A stretch of 38,618 bases of DNA from Chara braunii (Eukaryota > Streptophyta > Charophyceae > Charales > Characeae). The stretch covers positions 5,174,452-5,213,069 of the forward strand of contig BFEA01000005.1 in NCBI GenBank assembly GCA_003427395.1. The letters are read 5' to 3'. Of the stretch, positions 19,878 to 30,317 are shown piece by piece. Position 1 is the stretch's first letter. Each line of letters starts with the position of its first letter. The position numbers were made by a program, and so were the translations under genes. The notes beneath the pieces are model-generated. The model was not told where the DNA came from, made no database searches, and was given only the letters and a program-made list of their open reading frames with translations.

Positions 19878-21229
19878 CGCGCACACCACTATAAAGTACA
19901 TAAAAATAAAAATATATACAACCCTCACGTACATATACGTATACAGAACGACACTGAACAAACAACGCGACAACACTCCTAGCCCCTTAGTAGCCATCCC
20001 ATAACTCTCCGATGCGGAAATCGGATAGGCGTCGTTTGCGAGACTTGATAAAACCGCGTGGACGCAGGGCTAACTCATATCAACTCGCAATGCAAGCGTG
20101 CGCAAGCGGTCGCAACGATGGTGTGCTATGTAGTACCCATACTCATGCGGTCCTCGTTAATCTCGAGGGTCGCATTCGACACTCAAGTGTCCGCTGACAC
20201 GCGCCTTGAGGGACTGACCTCTCGACGCTGGACAATCGTCAAGTGCGGTTGAGGACCACACCCTCTTCTGCACCCTGCAGAGAGTGGGTGGTACACAGGT
20301 TCATACCTGTGGTGGCAATCGTCTCTTATCGCCCTGAAGACCAACTCCATTATCTAGGGCCTGGAGAGAAATCAAGGGGTTTGACTTTGACGGCGGCCAT
20401 GGACTACAACATCCAACCATAAAAATTTTAAAGAGCAAAGGCTAAAAGCGAAAGTCTCATTTCTCTCGAACGCATAATCTGTTTAACCCTTACACGTGGT
20501 TACTGTAGGCCGCACGAAACACTCAAGACATATATATTCGCATATATAGAGGGTTATTAATATGTGGCGATCACTTCTCACCATTAGAGTGAGACTCTTC
20601 TCAGCCATATATATATATGTGAGCGCAGGCAGTCAAATCCAAAGTCCAAATCACCAAACATACCTGCAATCACGTCAAAGATTCAACCAAAAAGTCCATG
20701 CACTACACGGGGTCAACTTCAACCATTCTCTGCACTCACACCCCTTGTTTCTAGCCATACAAGCCTCACTCTTTGTGCAACTCTCAAAATAAAATACTCA
20801 GTACTTTTTCTTTAAATGGCCATTCAAAATAAAGTCCGGGCGAAAACACAACAAAACAGTTCACATCACAAGGCTAAAGCCTTTAGGTTGAGTGGCAGGA
20901 GTGAATTGGAGTTGAATCGTAAACCGACGAATCGGCAACCGACCTGTTATCAGTGATAACAGAAGATGATCCTCGTATGATCAAGCTGAATCTATCTCAG
21001 ATCCCGAATCGAAACGATTAAGAGGACCTGTAACACAAGACAGGCTAATCCCCAGACTAAACCTATGAGTCCATGAAGAATAATTTTCATATCACAATCT
21101 CACTCAAAATCTTCCTAATTAACTAAGCCTGAATCCACCTCTAAGCAAGTGCCCAAAGAAAGGTAGATCTTTGGCAGAATCTCCTTTATGCAGAGTGAAT
21201 TGTCAGCATTGCCACCTGTCAAAATATAA
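19878..21229. other. Unassigned, no gene seen
   Basis: Mixed-composition sequence with short open frames only, none with a motif that I recognise. It contains small AT microsatellites (TATATA runs near 20,530 and 20,610). The gag expected to continue the B-family leader is not present here. Confidence 0.35.
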
Positions 21230-21454
21230 TTTAACTCCTCTAAACTAAGAAAATTTCAGTAGCGCTTCCCGTAGGAAAAATGCCTTCTCAAAATTTATAA
21301 TAACTCAAATATGAAAACAGAAATAATTTTCAACCTTCTAACGTTAAATTTTGTCTAACTCCCTGAATTAGCAAAAATTTGAGCAGCATTTCCCTTATAA
21401 AGGGAGACTTCCCAGATTTATACTAAGTCAGATATGAACTCAGAAAACAAAACC
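21230..21454. repeat. Satellite dimer, alpha then beta monomers
   Basis: The alpha monomer (TTAACTCCTC...AGCGCTTCCCGTAGG, from 21231) is followed about 123 bp later by beta (CTAACTCCCTGAATTAGCAA...GCAGCATTTCCCTT, from 21355). The same alternation resumes at 23,550. It ends in ACAAAACC just before a poly(T) run. Confidence 0.65.
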
Positions 21455-21589
21455 TTTTTTTTTTTTTTTTTAATGGGGACATGCTCCAATCTATTAGTGG
21501 GAAGCAACACGGCTGGGAACTGGGCCCATCGTCCCTTATCACAATACAAGAATGAGTTACCGGGGCCATTACCCGGCTTCGTCTAAGAG

Positions 21590-22505
21590 CAATTGGAAAA
21601 AAACGAAAAGCTCAAGAATATTCAAAAAATGTATGTCGACAAGCCTCCCAACCACTAAACAGATAGGTAAAACTTATTCAATCCACCTTCGACCGCTTCT
21701 AGCATGGCAATATCTAGCACGAACCCAAACTCTTCCAGGCCTCATGCTCCCTTCAGGCTAGGTTACAGAGTTGCACCACCTTGCTCCAACACCTGCCAAC
21801 ATTGCTTCAGTTACGACCCCCGATGACCACAAGGACTGCCCCCGCAAACAGCCCCGCAGATCTCTCTACCAGGCCTCACGCCCCCATTAGGCTAGGTCAC
21901 AGAGTTGCGCCACCTGGCTCAGGCTCCCAGCGTTGCTTCAACATCAATTTTCGAGGGCCACCGAATTTTCAACCACCATATGCAGGATCAAGGATGAATT
22001 GCCAGATAACACCTATTCATACAATCCTCCTTGAGAGGCAAGCCTAATTGAAATAACGAGGAAAAAAAACTCAGAAATATTTAAAAAATGCATGTCAACA
22101 AGCCTCCCAAACTCAAAACAGATAGGTAAAACCTACTCAATCCACCTTCCGACTGCCAACATCATGGATGTTGCCAGCACGAACCAAAGCTCTTCAAGGC
22201 CTCATGCTCCCTTCAGGCTGGGTTACAGAGTTGTGCCACCTTGCTCCAGCACCGACCCATATTGCTTCAGTCACGACCCCCGATAACCACTGAGACTACC
22301 CCTGCAAATAGCCAACCAGAACTCTACCAGGCCTCTCGCCCCCACTACGCTCGGTTACAGGATTGCGCCACCTGGCGCAGGCTCCGACCAGCGTTGCTTC
22401 ATCATCGGTTATTGAGGGTCACCGAATTTTCAACCACCCTACGCAGAATCAAGAATGAATTGTCAGGTAACACCTATTCCTACAATCCTCCGTGAGAGGC
22501 GAGCC
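21590..22505. repeat. Tandem pair of about 460 bp with internal half-repeats
   Basis: Copies at about 21,590-22,044 and 22,045-22,505 share AAGCCTCCCAA, AACAGATAGGTAAAAC, CATGCTCCCTTCAGGCT and CACCGAATTTTCAACCACC. Each unit also contains two related sub-blocks about 134 bp apart beginning AGGCCTCA and followed by GGCTAGGT-ACAGAGTTG. Two-level repetition suggests growth by unequal exchange. Confidence 0.7.
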
Positions 22506-22519
22506 AAGAAGAAAAAGAT

Positions 22520-22970
22520 CTAATGATGACAACTAACCTAATGAGAATGATAGTTGTAATAAGAATGGCAAAGATGATGATGATGATAATAGTGATAATA
22601 CTAATGATGATAATGATAATAGTGGTGATGTCAATGATGATGAATCCGGTAATGATGTTGATGATGATGATAACAATGATATTGGTAATGATGATAATGA
22701 TGATGATAAAGATGATGATGATGATGATAATGATAATGATGATGAAGGTGAAAATGACTATGATGATGATCGCGCCCAGCACCCTACGCTAACTCAAGCT
22801 GCTGCCAGTGCCGATGACTAGATGACGATAATAGGGGCGAGCAACGCCGATGATAAAATTTTAACGATGAGTGTCGCACAACCCCCCTAATCATGGTGTT
22901 AAAGTTGAGACATACCCTGTTGATGCTGATAAAGATGATGAAGATGACGAATAACTCCCTAATGATGATG
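22520..22970. repeat. Imperfect GAT/AAT microsatellite
   Basis: Degenerate GATGATGAT and AATGATGAT tracts are densest between 22,560 and 22,770 and fade out by 22,970. The methionine-rich and isoleucine-rich frames across it are artefacts. Confidence 0.9.
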
Positions 22971-23540
22971 CATGTCGTTGTAGCCTAGTGCTGCTGATAA
23001 ACGACCTCTCCCCGTTGCTTGATACTGCTGCTTGTATGTCGCGAAGACGAAGACAGTCTCAAACATTCCACTCCTTATCCCCCTCCAATGCCTCCACTCC
23101 TCCTCCCATCTCGTGGGACACACAGCGCTCCTCTCCCTCTTGCTACTAGCCGACCTCCTCCACCAAATTGTGCAAGAAGAAGAGCACATGATTCCTTCCA
23201 ATGCAAGACCCAGTAGAGAGCCTTACCCCGCCTCACACGGCATGCTAACCCGCAGCATCCTCGTGAGAGGCACCAGACAGAGTGAGATGGCACTACAAAT
23301 GCTTTCAAGTGTTAGGAGATAGAGAGTATGTCCTACAGCAGCAATAGCAGCGCTGACTCCCTATCATAGTCACACCTCTATGCCCAGCGGCGCCCAACAT
23401 CTCCGCGCGTTACCGCTCAACCACACCTGGCATAGTCGCACCGCATCTGCCCGCTACCCCATCTCTCGTTGGTGAGATCGTGACGGCAGGGCGCAGCGCC
23501 CCCGGACGCGCTGCGCGCACGATCCAAAGAGTTCAACTAA
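22971..23540. other. Unassigned GC-rich end of the inserted block
   Basis: No recognisable coding motif. A tract near 23,480-23,520 is CG-rich (GACGCGCTGCGCGCAC-like). The sequence just before 23,541 changes abruptly to satellite. Confidence 0.3.
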
Positions 23541-23905
23541 GACAAAATTTAACTAACTCCTTAGATTTGTAGAAATTTTGGCAGCGCTTTCCGTAGAGAA
23601 AGTGTTATTCCAAGATTTATACAAAGCTAAGTTCATAATCTAAAATGACTTTAGACTTTTCAAGGTATAATTTTGTCTAATTCCCTGAATTAGCAAAAAT
23701 TTGGGCAGCACTCCCTTTAAAAAAAGAAGCTTTCCATATTTTTACTAAGCCAAAAAGTTAGAAACGTTGGACCCTGAAAAAGACAAAACCTGACTAACTC
23801 CTTGGTTTTGTAGAAATTTCGGCAGCGCTTCCCGTAGAGAGTGGCTTACCATGATTTATACAAGACCAAGTATAAATAAAAGATCTCAGAAAATGCAGAA
23901 ATTGA
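23541..23905. repeat. Satellite resumes: alpha, beta, alpha monomers
   Basis: Alpha (AACTAACTCCTTAGATTTG, from 23551), beta (CTAATTCCCTGAATTAGCAA, from 23677) and alpha (ACTAACTCCTTGGTTTTG, from 23793) follow with spacings of about 123 and 117 bp. Each alpha carries GGCAGCGCTTYCCGTAGAGA; beta carries GGCAGCACTCCCTTTAAAA. Confidence 0.65.
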
Positions 23906-24151
23906 CCTAAGTAAAAAAACTTCGCTCAGAAAATGCAAAAATTGAAACTACTCCTACGGCTCTAGCACGTGGCGAGCAACTAAAACAACTACCTATCAAA
24001 CTGAAACTCAGACTTAGTAGCCTCACTCTGTCACATGCGGGCCAAACCACAAAGGTAAGTACTCTCCCCATCCCCAAAGTCATCTTAACAAACAGTAGTT
24101 CATAATCTTTCAATGATTTATACCCTTGTACCCAGCTTACATAAGGCATAA

Positions 24152-24188
24152 AGCTAGGCCATCCAAACTTATGGGAACCTGCCTAGCT
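24152..24188 (+). repeat. Conserved-loop hairpin, unit 1
   Basis: Stem AGCTAGGC (24152-24159) with GCCTAGCT (24181-24188), 8 bp perfect; loop 24160-24180. Confidence 0.75.
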
Positions 24189-24243
24189 CAGCCAGAATAT
24201 ACACAAACACAGGGCACAACAACTTTCTCTTCTTTGGGCACAT

Positions 24244-24261
24244 GACTAGGCCACCCTAGTC
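24244..24261 (+). repeat. Short hairpin lacking the conserved loop
   Basis: GACTAGG and CCTAGTC, 7 bp perfect, around CCAC. It may be a deleted relative of the hairpin family, since GGCCA precedes the missing core as in unit 1. Confidence 0.45.
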
Positions 24262-24421
24262 GCCCTGAACTGTTTAAGTATCCAAATTATTAATAATTGT
24301 CTGCCCTTAGTCTTATAAGGCAGCATATGACTGAAGCGATCAACTTAGATCGAGGTGCAGCCTGCCCCTTCTTAGCACAAGTTTATTCTTAATTAATACT
24401 CTCTTCAGTTATGATAAGCTA

Positions 24422-24460
24422 TAGTCAGACCATCCAAACTTATGGAAAAATGTCTGACTA
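24422..24460 (+). repeat. Conserved-loop hairpin, unit 2
   Basis: Stem TAGTCAGAC (24422-24430) with GTCTGACTA (24452-24460), 9 bp perfect; loop 24431-24451. Confidence 0.75.
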
Positions 24461-24534
24461 GCCTGTTCATAAATAATATACTATAAAATATAAACAAATT
24501 TAACATTCAGGTTCTAGCATATGCGTGGCTTCAT

Positions 24535-24573
24535 ACCAGACCTCCCAAACTTATGGGAACCTGTCCCGTCTGT
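24535..24573 (+). repeat. Conserved-loop hairpin, unit 3 (imperfect stem)
   Basis: Left arm ACCAGAC (24535-24541), loop 24542-24562, right side GTCCCGTCTG. GAC/GTC pair next to the loop, or CAGAC/GTCTG pair with a five-base offset on the right arm, consistent with a small insertion. Confidence 0.55.
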
Positions 24574-24603
24574 TGCCAAAATCTTCCCTCAGAATGAAAC
24601 AAA

Positions 24604-24647
24604 GAGGGTTAGAGTCATCCAAACTTATGGAAAAATGCTCAACCCTC
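24604..24647 (+). repeat. Conserved-loop hairpin, unit 4
   Basis: GAGGGTT-A-GAGT (24604-24615) pairs with GCTC-AACCCTC (24637-24647): 11 pairs including one T.G next to the loop and one bulged A. Loop 24616-24636. Confidence 0.7.
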
Positions 24648-24691
24648 CTTCAGAAACTAAATAACATGTAGAAACCCCAAAGAAAAAGGGC

Positions 24692-24728
24692 GACCAAGCC
24701 ATCCAAACTTATGAAAAAATGCTTGGTT
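24692..24728 (+). repeat. Conserved-loop hairpin, unit 5
   Basis: ACCAAGC (24693-24699) with GCTTGGT (24721-24727), 7 bp perfect plus an outer G.T pair; loop 24700-24720. Confidence 0.7.
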
Positions 24729-24769
24729 CCTAAAAAGACAATCACATTCAGCCCTCGCAAGTCAAAGCA

Positions 24770-24804
24770 ACCAGACCACCCAAACTTATGAGAACCTGTC
24801 TGGT
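24770..24804 (+). repeat. Conserved-loop hairpin, unit 6
   Basis: ACCAGAC (24770-24776) with GTCTGGT (24798-24804), 7 bp perfect; loop 24777-24797. Confidence 0.7.
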
Positions 24805-24833
24805 CCTTCAAGCATCCCAAAATAAACATAAAA

Positions 24834-24866
24834 CTGGGCCCTCCAAACTTATGGAGACTCTCCCAG
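24834..24866 (+). repeat. Conserved-loop hairpin, unit 7
   Basis: CTGGG (24834-24838) with CCCAG (24862-24866), 5 bp, and a C/T mismatch next to the loop (24840-24860). Confidence 0.6.
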
Positions 24867-25440
24867 CCTTTGGTTGACCCAGCCAAACATGCAATACAAC
24901 CTTCCTCCCATCCTTCTCCCAGACGCAACCCCACAATGTTCTTTTAGTCAAACAATTAAACTGAAATTGACAATGACTCAATGAGCATACATTCCTTTAT
25001 TTAGTCTAGCTTGTGTCCTGAAAGTCAAACTAAAAGTCACAGTAAGGATGCATGCAGTATATTCAGTCAAATCATAACAAGGGATACAAGTAAAGGTTAT
25101 AGCTGGGCTTATAGAGGGAGGTGAAGTGTTACCTCTCAGTTCCCTGCCTCCAGAACTCCTCCTGAGTTCCGGCAAAGCTCCCGCAATTTGTGGGGTGACT
25201 TCCCACAGAGTCTTGCTGCGGTCCTACGAGTTGCAATCCCGCCTGCCGCCTTCCTCTCAGAACAGGACTAGACTTAGAGTAAGAAGGATAGAAGGAGAAA
25301 GTTTAAGTCACTCAGATCCAAGAGAGGTGCACTCAAGCTCACTGGAGAGGGCCTTGTAATCTTTGATTGCCTGAGGGCCCCCCAATGGCAGCCAAAAATC
25401 AACAGCGCGAGTGCCAAATCTCCGCTGGGAATCGTAGCCT

Positions 25441-25472
<32 letters not shown>

Positions 25473-28400
25473 GCACACACACAAACATACATTTCCAATC
25501 GAATCCTTCAAAAGATGGCCCAATGAGTTTGATTTCTGGGTGGCTAGCTGCTTCTTAGAGAATAGAGAACCCCTCCTTAAGGTAAGGGGGTTTATGGTTT
25601 CAATCTGCTGAAAAATATACACATTTTTCCAATTATTTCAGTATTTATTAATATTCATTATTTATTCTTTTGTCCTGGAGCCACCCATCGCATGATTCCC
25701 GTCTCAACCCTTCGCCCTGAGAAGTACCAATGGTACGAATGGATCTATCTTCGTCACCCACTACCCGCCGTAGTTGTTTGATGGAACATGGTACCTGGGT
25801 CTGAGTAGAAACACTGCTCCATGGGCTGTTACCGACCCTGGGCCCGACGAGGGTGAATGGGACTGTACTCCACAGAAAATAGGACCCCAACTCCTCGCAA
25901 GCGCGAATACGTTCTGTATTTAACCATAGCACGTCCCTTTCCCAAACCCTCCGAAATCGGTGGGAGTTCTCCCTCGGTATCATCCGGCGTGTCGACCTTT
26001 GGCAGACTCGTCCACCTGATAACAAGGGGATGCTCCTGGCCGTAAAGCACTTGCCCAATGCTGTTATCTTGCTGCCTGCTCCAGCTTCGCCCCCATCCTC
26101 CCTCTTCTCGTGCTCAGCATGGTAGTGACCTATCTGGCGCACTAGCACTCTCACCATTCCCCATGGTGGAGAGCACCCGGTTTGCTAAGTGGGTTGCAGC
26201 CCCGATCTTATTCCATCAGTCCACTTTTTCCTCCACGCTGGTTATTGCGCCTCTCCCATTCGTACCACCGCTATCGATAGAGGTGAGAGTGGTTTTCACG
26301 GCCTCCATCTCCCTCTTCCCACCGGGAGCCACCATTTCGTGCGTTCCCTACGCCTCCACAGCCGTCGGCTCTAGGAAGCTTTTCTAATGGATCGTGAACC
26401 GACAGTCGAGGAGATGCTCGAAGAGCATTTTTTAGAAAACGCAACGGACGACCACGTCCCTGAGGTGATGTACTACTGACGTTCCCTATACCTCTACTGG
26501 GCTTATCAATTGGTAACGCTTGGGCTATGGTCTCTCTCCCCCCTCCTCCCTTCTTTGTGCCCCCCTCTCTTTCCCCCCCCACTCTTTCTCTCTGTCGCCT
26601 TCGTCATCTACATCGTATCCTCCGTCTCCTTCTTCCCCTCCTTCATTTTCTTCTTCTCCTCCTTCGTCTTAGTGATTACTTTGATTTCTGGGGACTGAGC
26701 GGATCATACTTAGGTGCTTTTTTTCACCCTCTGATGAGCTAACCTAGTGGCGGTTAGCGAAAAACGTTTTAGGGATTTGCCACTACCCCTAGCCCTTTGT
26801 ATCGCTCAATGGCGAGGACCTACCCTCGGTGTGGTACAGTGGTCGCGCTACAAAGAAATCTGGTGAAATGATGTTGCGTTGTGTAACTGTATGTGAATCC
26901 TGCATGTTCTGTCTGTTTGCAAAACTTACCGCCTTTATGGAATTACGTGTGTGGGTGTGTTTTGTTCCTTGCTCTGGCCTGTGCCTCTGTTATGTGTAGA
27001 ATCTCCTGATCAATGCGTAATTACCCGTAGCTGTTGGTTGCTGGCTGCTCTAGGAGACACGTACGGGTTCTATTATTGAAGACAATTGATAAGGAGAGCA
27101 TTGGCTGCTGCCAGATCTTCATTTCTTGACGTGGTGCTGCTAGCTAGGAAGGGGCTGCTGGTGTGATATGGGTGACGGGACTTGGGATGAGGGTCATTGA
27201 CGGCGGGCTGTTTTCTCGATGGGATGTACAAAGATATGGGGAATGAGGGGAAGAGAGGGAGAACGGGAGTTGACGAGGTAGCTCGTGAGGGTAAGCGAAG
27301 CCTTTTTTCTTTTGGTCTTTTGGGTGGACGATAAATCAAGGGGATTACGGAGGGATACTGTACATATGATTGCAAGATTGCGACGGACACTGGGGATTGT
27401 GGAGGGATATTGGTGTGAACGTGAGGTTTACGGCAAGAGATTGGCCGGGGGATTGTAAGGGAGAAGGACGGAGCTCAGGAGTAACGGGAATAAGTATTGA
27501 TCGGGGAAGCTTCTCGATTGAAAGGAGTAGTCTGCATTGGTTCGGGCAAGCTTACTAAACATTTTTGAGATGGTTCTGGGCTACACGCATTTTCGATGTG
27601 ACTTGGCTGGATGATTGCTCCGCTTTTGACATTCTCCGCCTGTGTTTTTCTTTTTCGTTCTCTTCTGTTTTTTCCTCCCTATAATTGGTTTTGAAATGAG
27701 ATTCTGAAACATACACTACTCATGTATGACCGTTCTCTCTCTCGTAGCGTTTTCGATTCGCTCCCTTTTGGTTCGGTATTACTCCCTGCTTTCTGCCGAA
27801 TTCTGTTGGTACCCTTGTTGCGTCTGACGAAAGATGGGATGTTTTGAGATTAGGGAATCGATCTAAACAGAATTTGGAACCTTATTATTCGTCATTTGTC
27901 ATTTCCAAACTCAGCATACATGGCTGAGAGCCAAGTGACCGATCTTCTCAAACATGTCGTTTTCAGTTTCACTCTTTTTTTCCTCCAACGGGATTTGTAA
28001 ATACCACGTCAGGGCATGTATTGTTTGTCTCGAATGAAATGACATACACATTTCTGTTTTTGGTATGTAGGGCTATTAGAACCATGGCACTAGAGCAGGA
28101 ACACGACTTCCTTGTGCAAATGCTATCAGGGACCGGGTCCCCGCTCGACCATCGGTATTCTTGGGGATTGTTCTGATTGGGATCATGGGGTTAGGACCGA
28201 TTAATTTCGAAGGAGATCGAAGAACTGTTCAAGGGATATTTCACTTATTGCTTTCTATGTCAAAATCGGGGACTTAGCACCTCACATACACAAAAAGTCG
28301 CGTGTGTATAACCCCTCTCTGCTCTCATTCCGTCTTGTGTCCGGGTGCCTTATCTATGGGATGTCTACCCATGTTTCCCTCGGTATGTTGTGTATGATAT

Positions 28401-28673
28401 CCCAAGCTGGCCCGTGTACCCTCTTCCTCTTTCCCTTCGTCTACTTCGTCTGAATCCCTCTACTACCTATGTGTTCACCGGAAGGAAGCCCTCAAGGGAA
28501 CACCGTTCGAAACATGGTTGAGTGGTCTGCTTCCCTAGGTGGATATTGCGATGGGTCATACTGAGGAGATCAACCTTCCCTACCTTCGTGTTTACCGGCC
28601 TAGTGTTCCCCATTCGAAACAATTGATATGGTGTCCACGTCTCGTGGGCAGAAGCGACAACCATGATGTGCTT
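24867..28673. other. Long stretch without a recognisable gene
   Basis: A compound CT/CA microsatellite lies at about 25,438-25,487 and a strongly pyrimidine-rich tract at about 26,540-26,690. A perfect hairpin GCTAACC/GGTTAGC with a 7-nt loop is at 26738-26758. A frame of 169 codons on the minus strand (25,648-26,157) and one of 109 on the plus strand (26,058-26,387) overlap each other and show no motif, so I call neither. The segment from 26,900 to 28,670 is plain unique-looking sequence. Confidence 0.4.
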
Positions 28674-28683
28674 ACACACACCC

Positions 28684-28721
<38 letters not shown>
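28674..28721. repeat. CA microsatellite
   Basis: (CA)n run with one interruption at its start. Confidence 0.95.
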
Positions 28722-28722
<1 letters not shown>

Positions 28723-28802
28723 GTTAGTCGAAGGTTCCACGCATTGTTGTAGTTAGAGGATAGTGCCACATTAGCAGAGATAGCTAGGCGGGGCTCTTTC
28801 TT

Positions 28803-28804
<2 letters not shown>

Positions 28805-28868
<64 letters not shown>
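28805..28868. repeat. CT/CA compound microsatellite
   Basis: (CT)n followed directly by (CA)n. Confidence 0.95.
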
Positions 28869-28870
<2 letters not shown>

Positions 28871-28982
28871 ATCACTAGAGAGGGAGGTGAGGGGTTGGTT
28901 GGCTTAGTAGAGAGTTTTTGTAGTGGAGGAAATTATCGACGTCGTGGTGCCGTCATCGCCGGTAGTCGTCATCATCGTAGTC

Positions 28983-28987
<5 letters not shown>

Positions 28988-29041
<54 letters not shown>
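28988..29041. repeat. GT microsatellite abutting an LTR
   Basis: An unbroken (GT)n run of about 54 bases ends exactly at the first base of the A-family LTR at 29042. Confidence 0.95.
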
Positions 29042-29044
<3 letters not shown>

Positions 29045-29650
29045 CATACTGTGCAGCTACACGGGCCTGCAGGGCCCGACCAGACGGAAAATAAGGGCCC
29101 TACAGGCCCCGTGTCATTTCAGCCAAAAGCCTAAAAACGAGGGCCATTTTCAGGCCCTCATAAACTCGAGCTTTCCTGAAACTTTGGCGCCAAACTAGGG
29201 TTCAGAGCAGGCCATTTTTAGGCCTGTTTCAAGACAACCTTTGTTTGAAGTTCAACGCCAGGGTCTGGCACGTTTCGGCACTGGGAAGAGCAGCCTCCCG
29301 GACGGGCCAGCACTATATAGTACTGGCCCGACCTGCAGGCTCCAGGGAGTCACAAGGTAGTTCATAGGGACTTCCCATGCAGTTCACGAGCACTTCACGC
29401 GCAGGAGGCAGGAGGTAGTCTTCAGGATTCGGCAGCAGCACTCTGAAGGAGCGCTGCAGTAGTAGTGGTAGCGTTAGGAGTAGCCTTCAACGCTGGGCGC
29501 TATTAGGAGCTAGGGTAGCGTTGGAGAGAGAGAGAGGGTTGGTGGAGGCCAGGGAGACTTACCTGTGGCGCCATGGCTCCAGCTTCGTCTTCGATGTACC
29601 CGCAACAAGGCGCCACCTTCACAGGTTAGTACCGGACAGAGAGAGAGAGA
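29042..29650 (+). repeat. Lone A-family LTR
   Basis: It starts TGGCATACTG like the element A LTR and aligns with 5899-6475, including the TATA palindrome and the AGGCGCCACCTTCACAGG block, plus a roughly 60-bp segment (about 29,345-29,405) that element A lacks. It has a GT repeat on its left and a T12-G12 run on its right, with no plus-strand pol next to it, so it is a solo or truncated LTR. Confidence 0.78.
29303..29330 (+). promoter_or_regulatory. TATA-containing palindrome in the lone LTR
   Basis: CGGGCCAG and CTGGCCCG enclose C-ACTATATAGT-A; the inner ten bases are themselves self-complementary. It corresponds to 6158-6185 with one compensated pair change. Confidence 0.55.
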
Positions 29651-29669
29651 GTTCTTTTTTTTTTTTGGG

Positions 29670-30317
29670 GGGGGGGGGAAACAGAACCTCTTACTTCTGG
29701 CCCCTGCCATTCTGGGGAGCAACAGTCCGGTTCCTATTCCCCCGGCAAGTCAAGTATAAATACAATGAAAACACGCTCAGAGGCCCGAGTGGACGACATT
29801 GATTACTTCCCTAAGGGAAGGATATACCACCCCTCACCCCTGCCTAAGTTAGCCTATATCCACTATCTTCTGATCCTCTAAGACACCTAGCTTCTAGCTC
29901 TTTCACTGAGTGCTGTCTGATAAACCTGAATGCTAGCCTATATCCACTATCTTCTGATCCTCTGAGACGCCTAGTGCCGGTCAAGCTCCCTTTGCTGCCT
30001 CATTCTCAGCCACTCCAGCCTTTTTGCCTCCTTTTCGATGGGATCGTCGAGGCCCAGGATTTTGGCAACCGCCGTCGACACTGGCGATTTGGATGCACTC
30101 CTTCCACTCCAAGAGAGAGTTGATCTGACCACTCCCAAGTCCCACTGGGCTGCCAGGACTTTTGGCCTTCTCATTGTTTGGGTCTTGTAGTTCGCGTTGA
30201 ATAATCTTATTTCGGTCCAGCGGCAGCTTCTGCAACTTTTCTCTTTCTGGCCTCAAGTTGTTGACCCTTATCCTGTTCTTCCCTGTTTTTTCCTTCTTTG
30301 GGTGCACCAGGTTTCGC
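29670..30317 (-). other. LINE 3' region
   Basis: This is downstream of the LINE ORF2 stop on the minus strand. Frames here (for example MRRPKVLAAQWDLGVVRSTL, 29,971-30,174) look like decayed C-terminal extension. The T12 run at about 29,653-29,665 next to the LTR could be the poly(A) tail of the LINE, but G12 follows it, so this is uncertain. Confidence 0.4.
29850..29974. repeat. Direct repeat of 41 bp beyond the LINE coding end
   Basis: TAGCCTATATCCACTATCTT and its continuation occur at 29850-29890 and 29934-29974 with two differences, 84 bp apart. They lie in the probable 3' untranslated part of the LINE. Confidence 0.75.

Larger units (their letters stand above)
21455..23540 (-). mobile_element. 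Block interrupting the satellite, possible poly(A)-tailed insertion
   Basis: It begins with 17 T (21455-21471), as expected for a minus-strand insertion with a poly(A) tail. ACAAAA sits at the left edge and again at the right edge (AGACAAAATTT, about 23,541), a candidate target duplication. The interior has no reverse transcriptase motif. The order alpha-beta-block-alpha-beta-alpha fits insertion at a monomer boundary. Confidence 0.4.
24152..24866 (+). repeat. Family of seven conserved-loop, variable-stem hairpins
   Basis: Seven units each have a 21-nt loop with the invariant core CCAAACTTATG, enclosed by stems whose sequence differs between units but is self-complementary within nearly every unit. 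Loop starts are 24160, 24431, 24542, 24616, 24700, 24777 and 24840. Two loop endings recur: GAACCT (units 1, 3, 6) and AAAAAT (units 2, 4, 5). No open frame runs through them. I do not recognise the family; an RNA or single-stranded DNA structure is the simplest reading. Confidence 0.75.

Noticed and set aside
22480-22792. Methionine-rich and isoleucine-rich open frames on both strands
   Set aside because: Translation of the GAT/AAT microsatellite; no protein feature.
24152-24866. CRISPR array as an explanation for the repeated hairpins
   Set aside because: Spacing is irregular, the repeats include unit-specific stems, and the context is eukaryotic repeat DNA.
25648-26157. 169-codon minus-strand frame
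   Set aside because: No recognised motif, overlapped by another open frame on the opposite strand, and composition not convincing; chance cannot be excluded.
26388-26480. Short acidic 30-codon frame starting MDREPTVEEMLEEHF
   Set aside because: Too short, no neighbour or motif to support it.
28467-29198. Cys-Val repeat frames near 28.5-29.2 kb
   Set aside because: Translations of CA/GT microsatellites.
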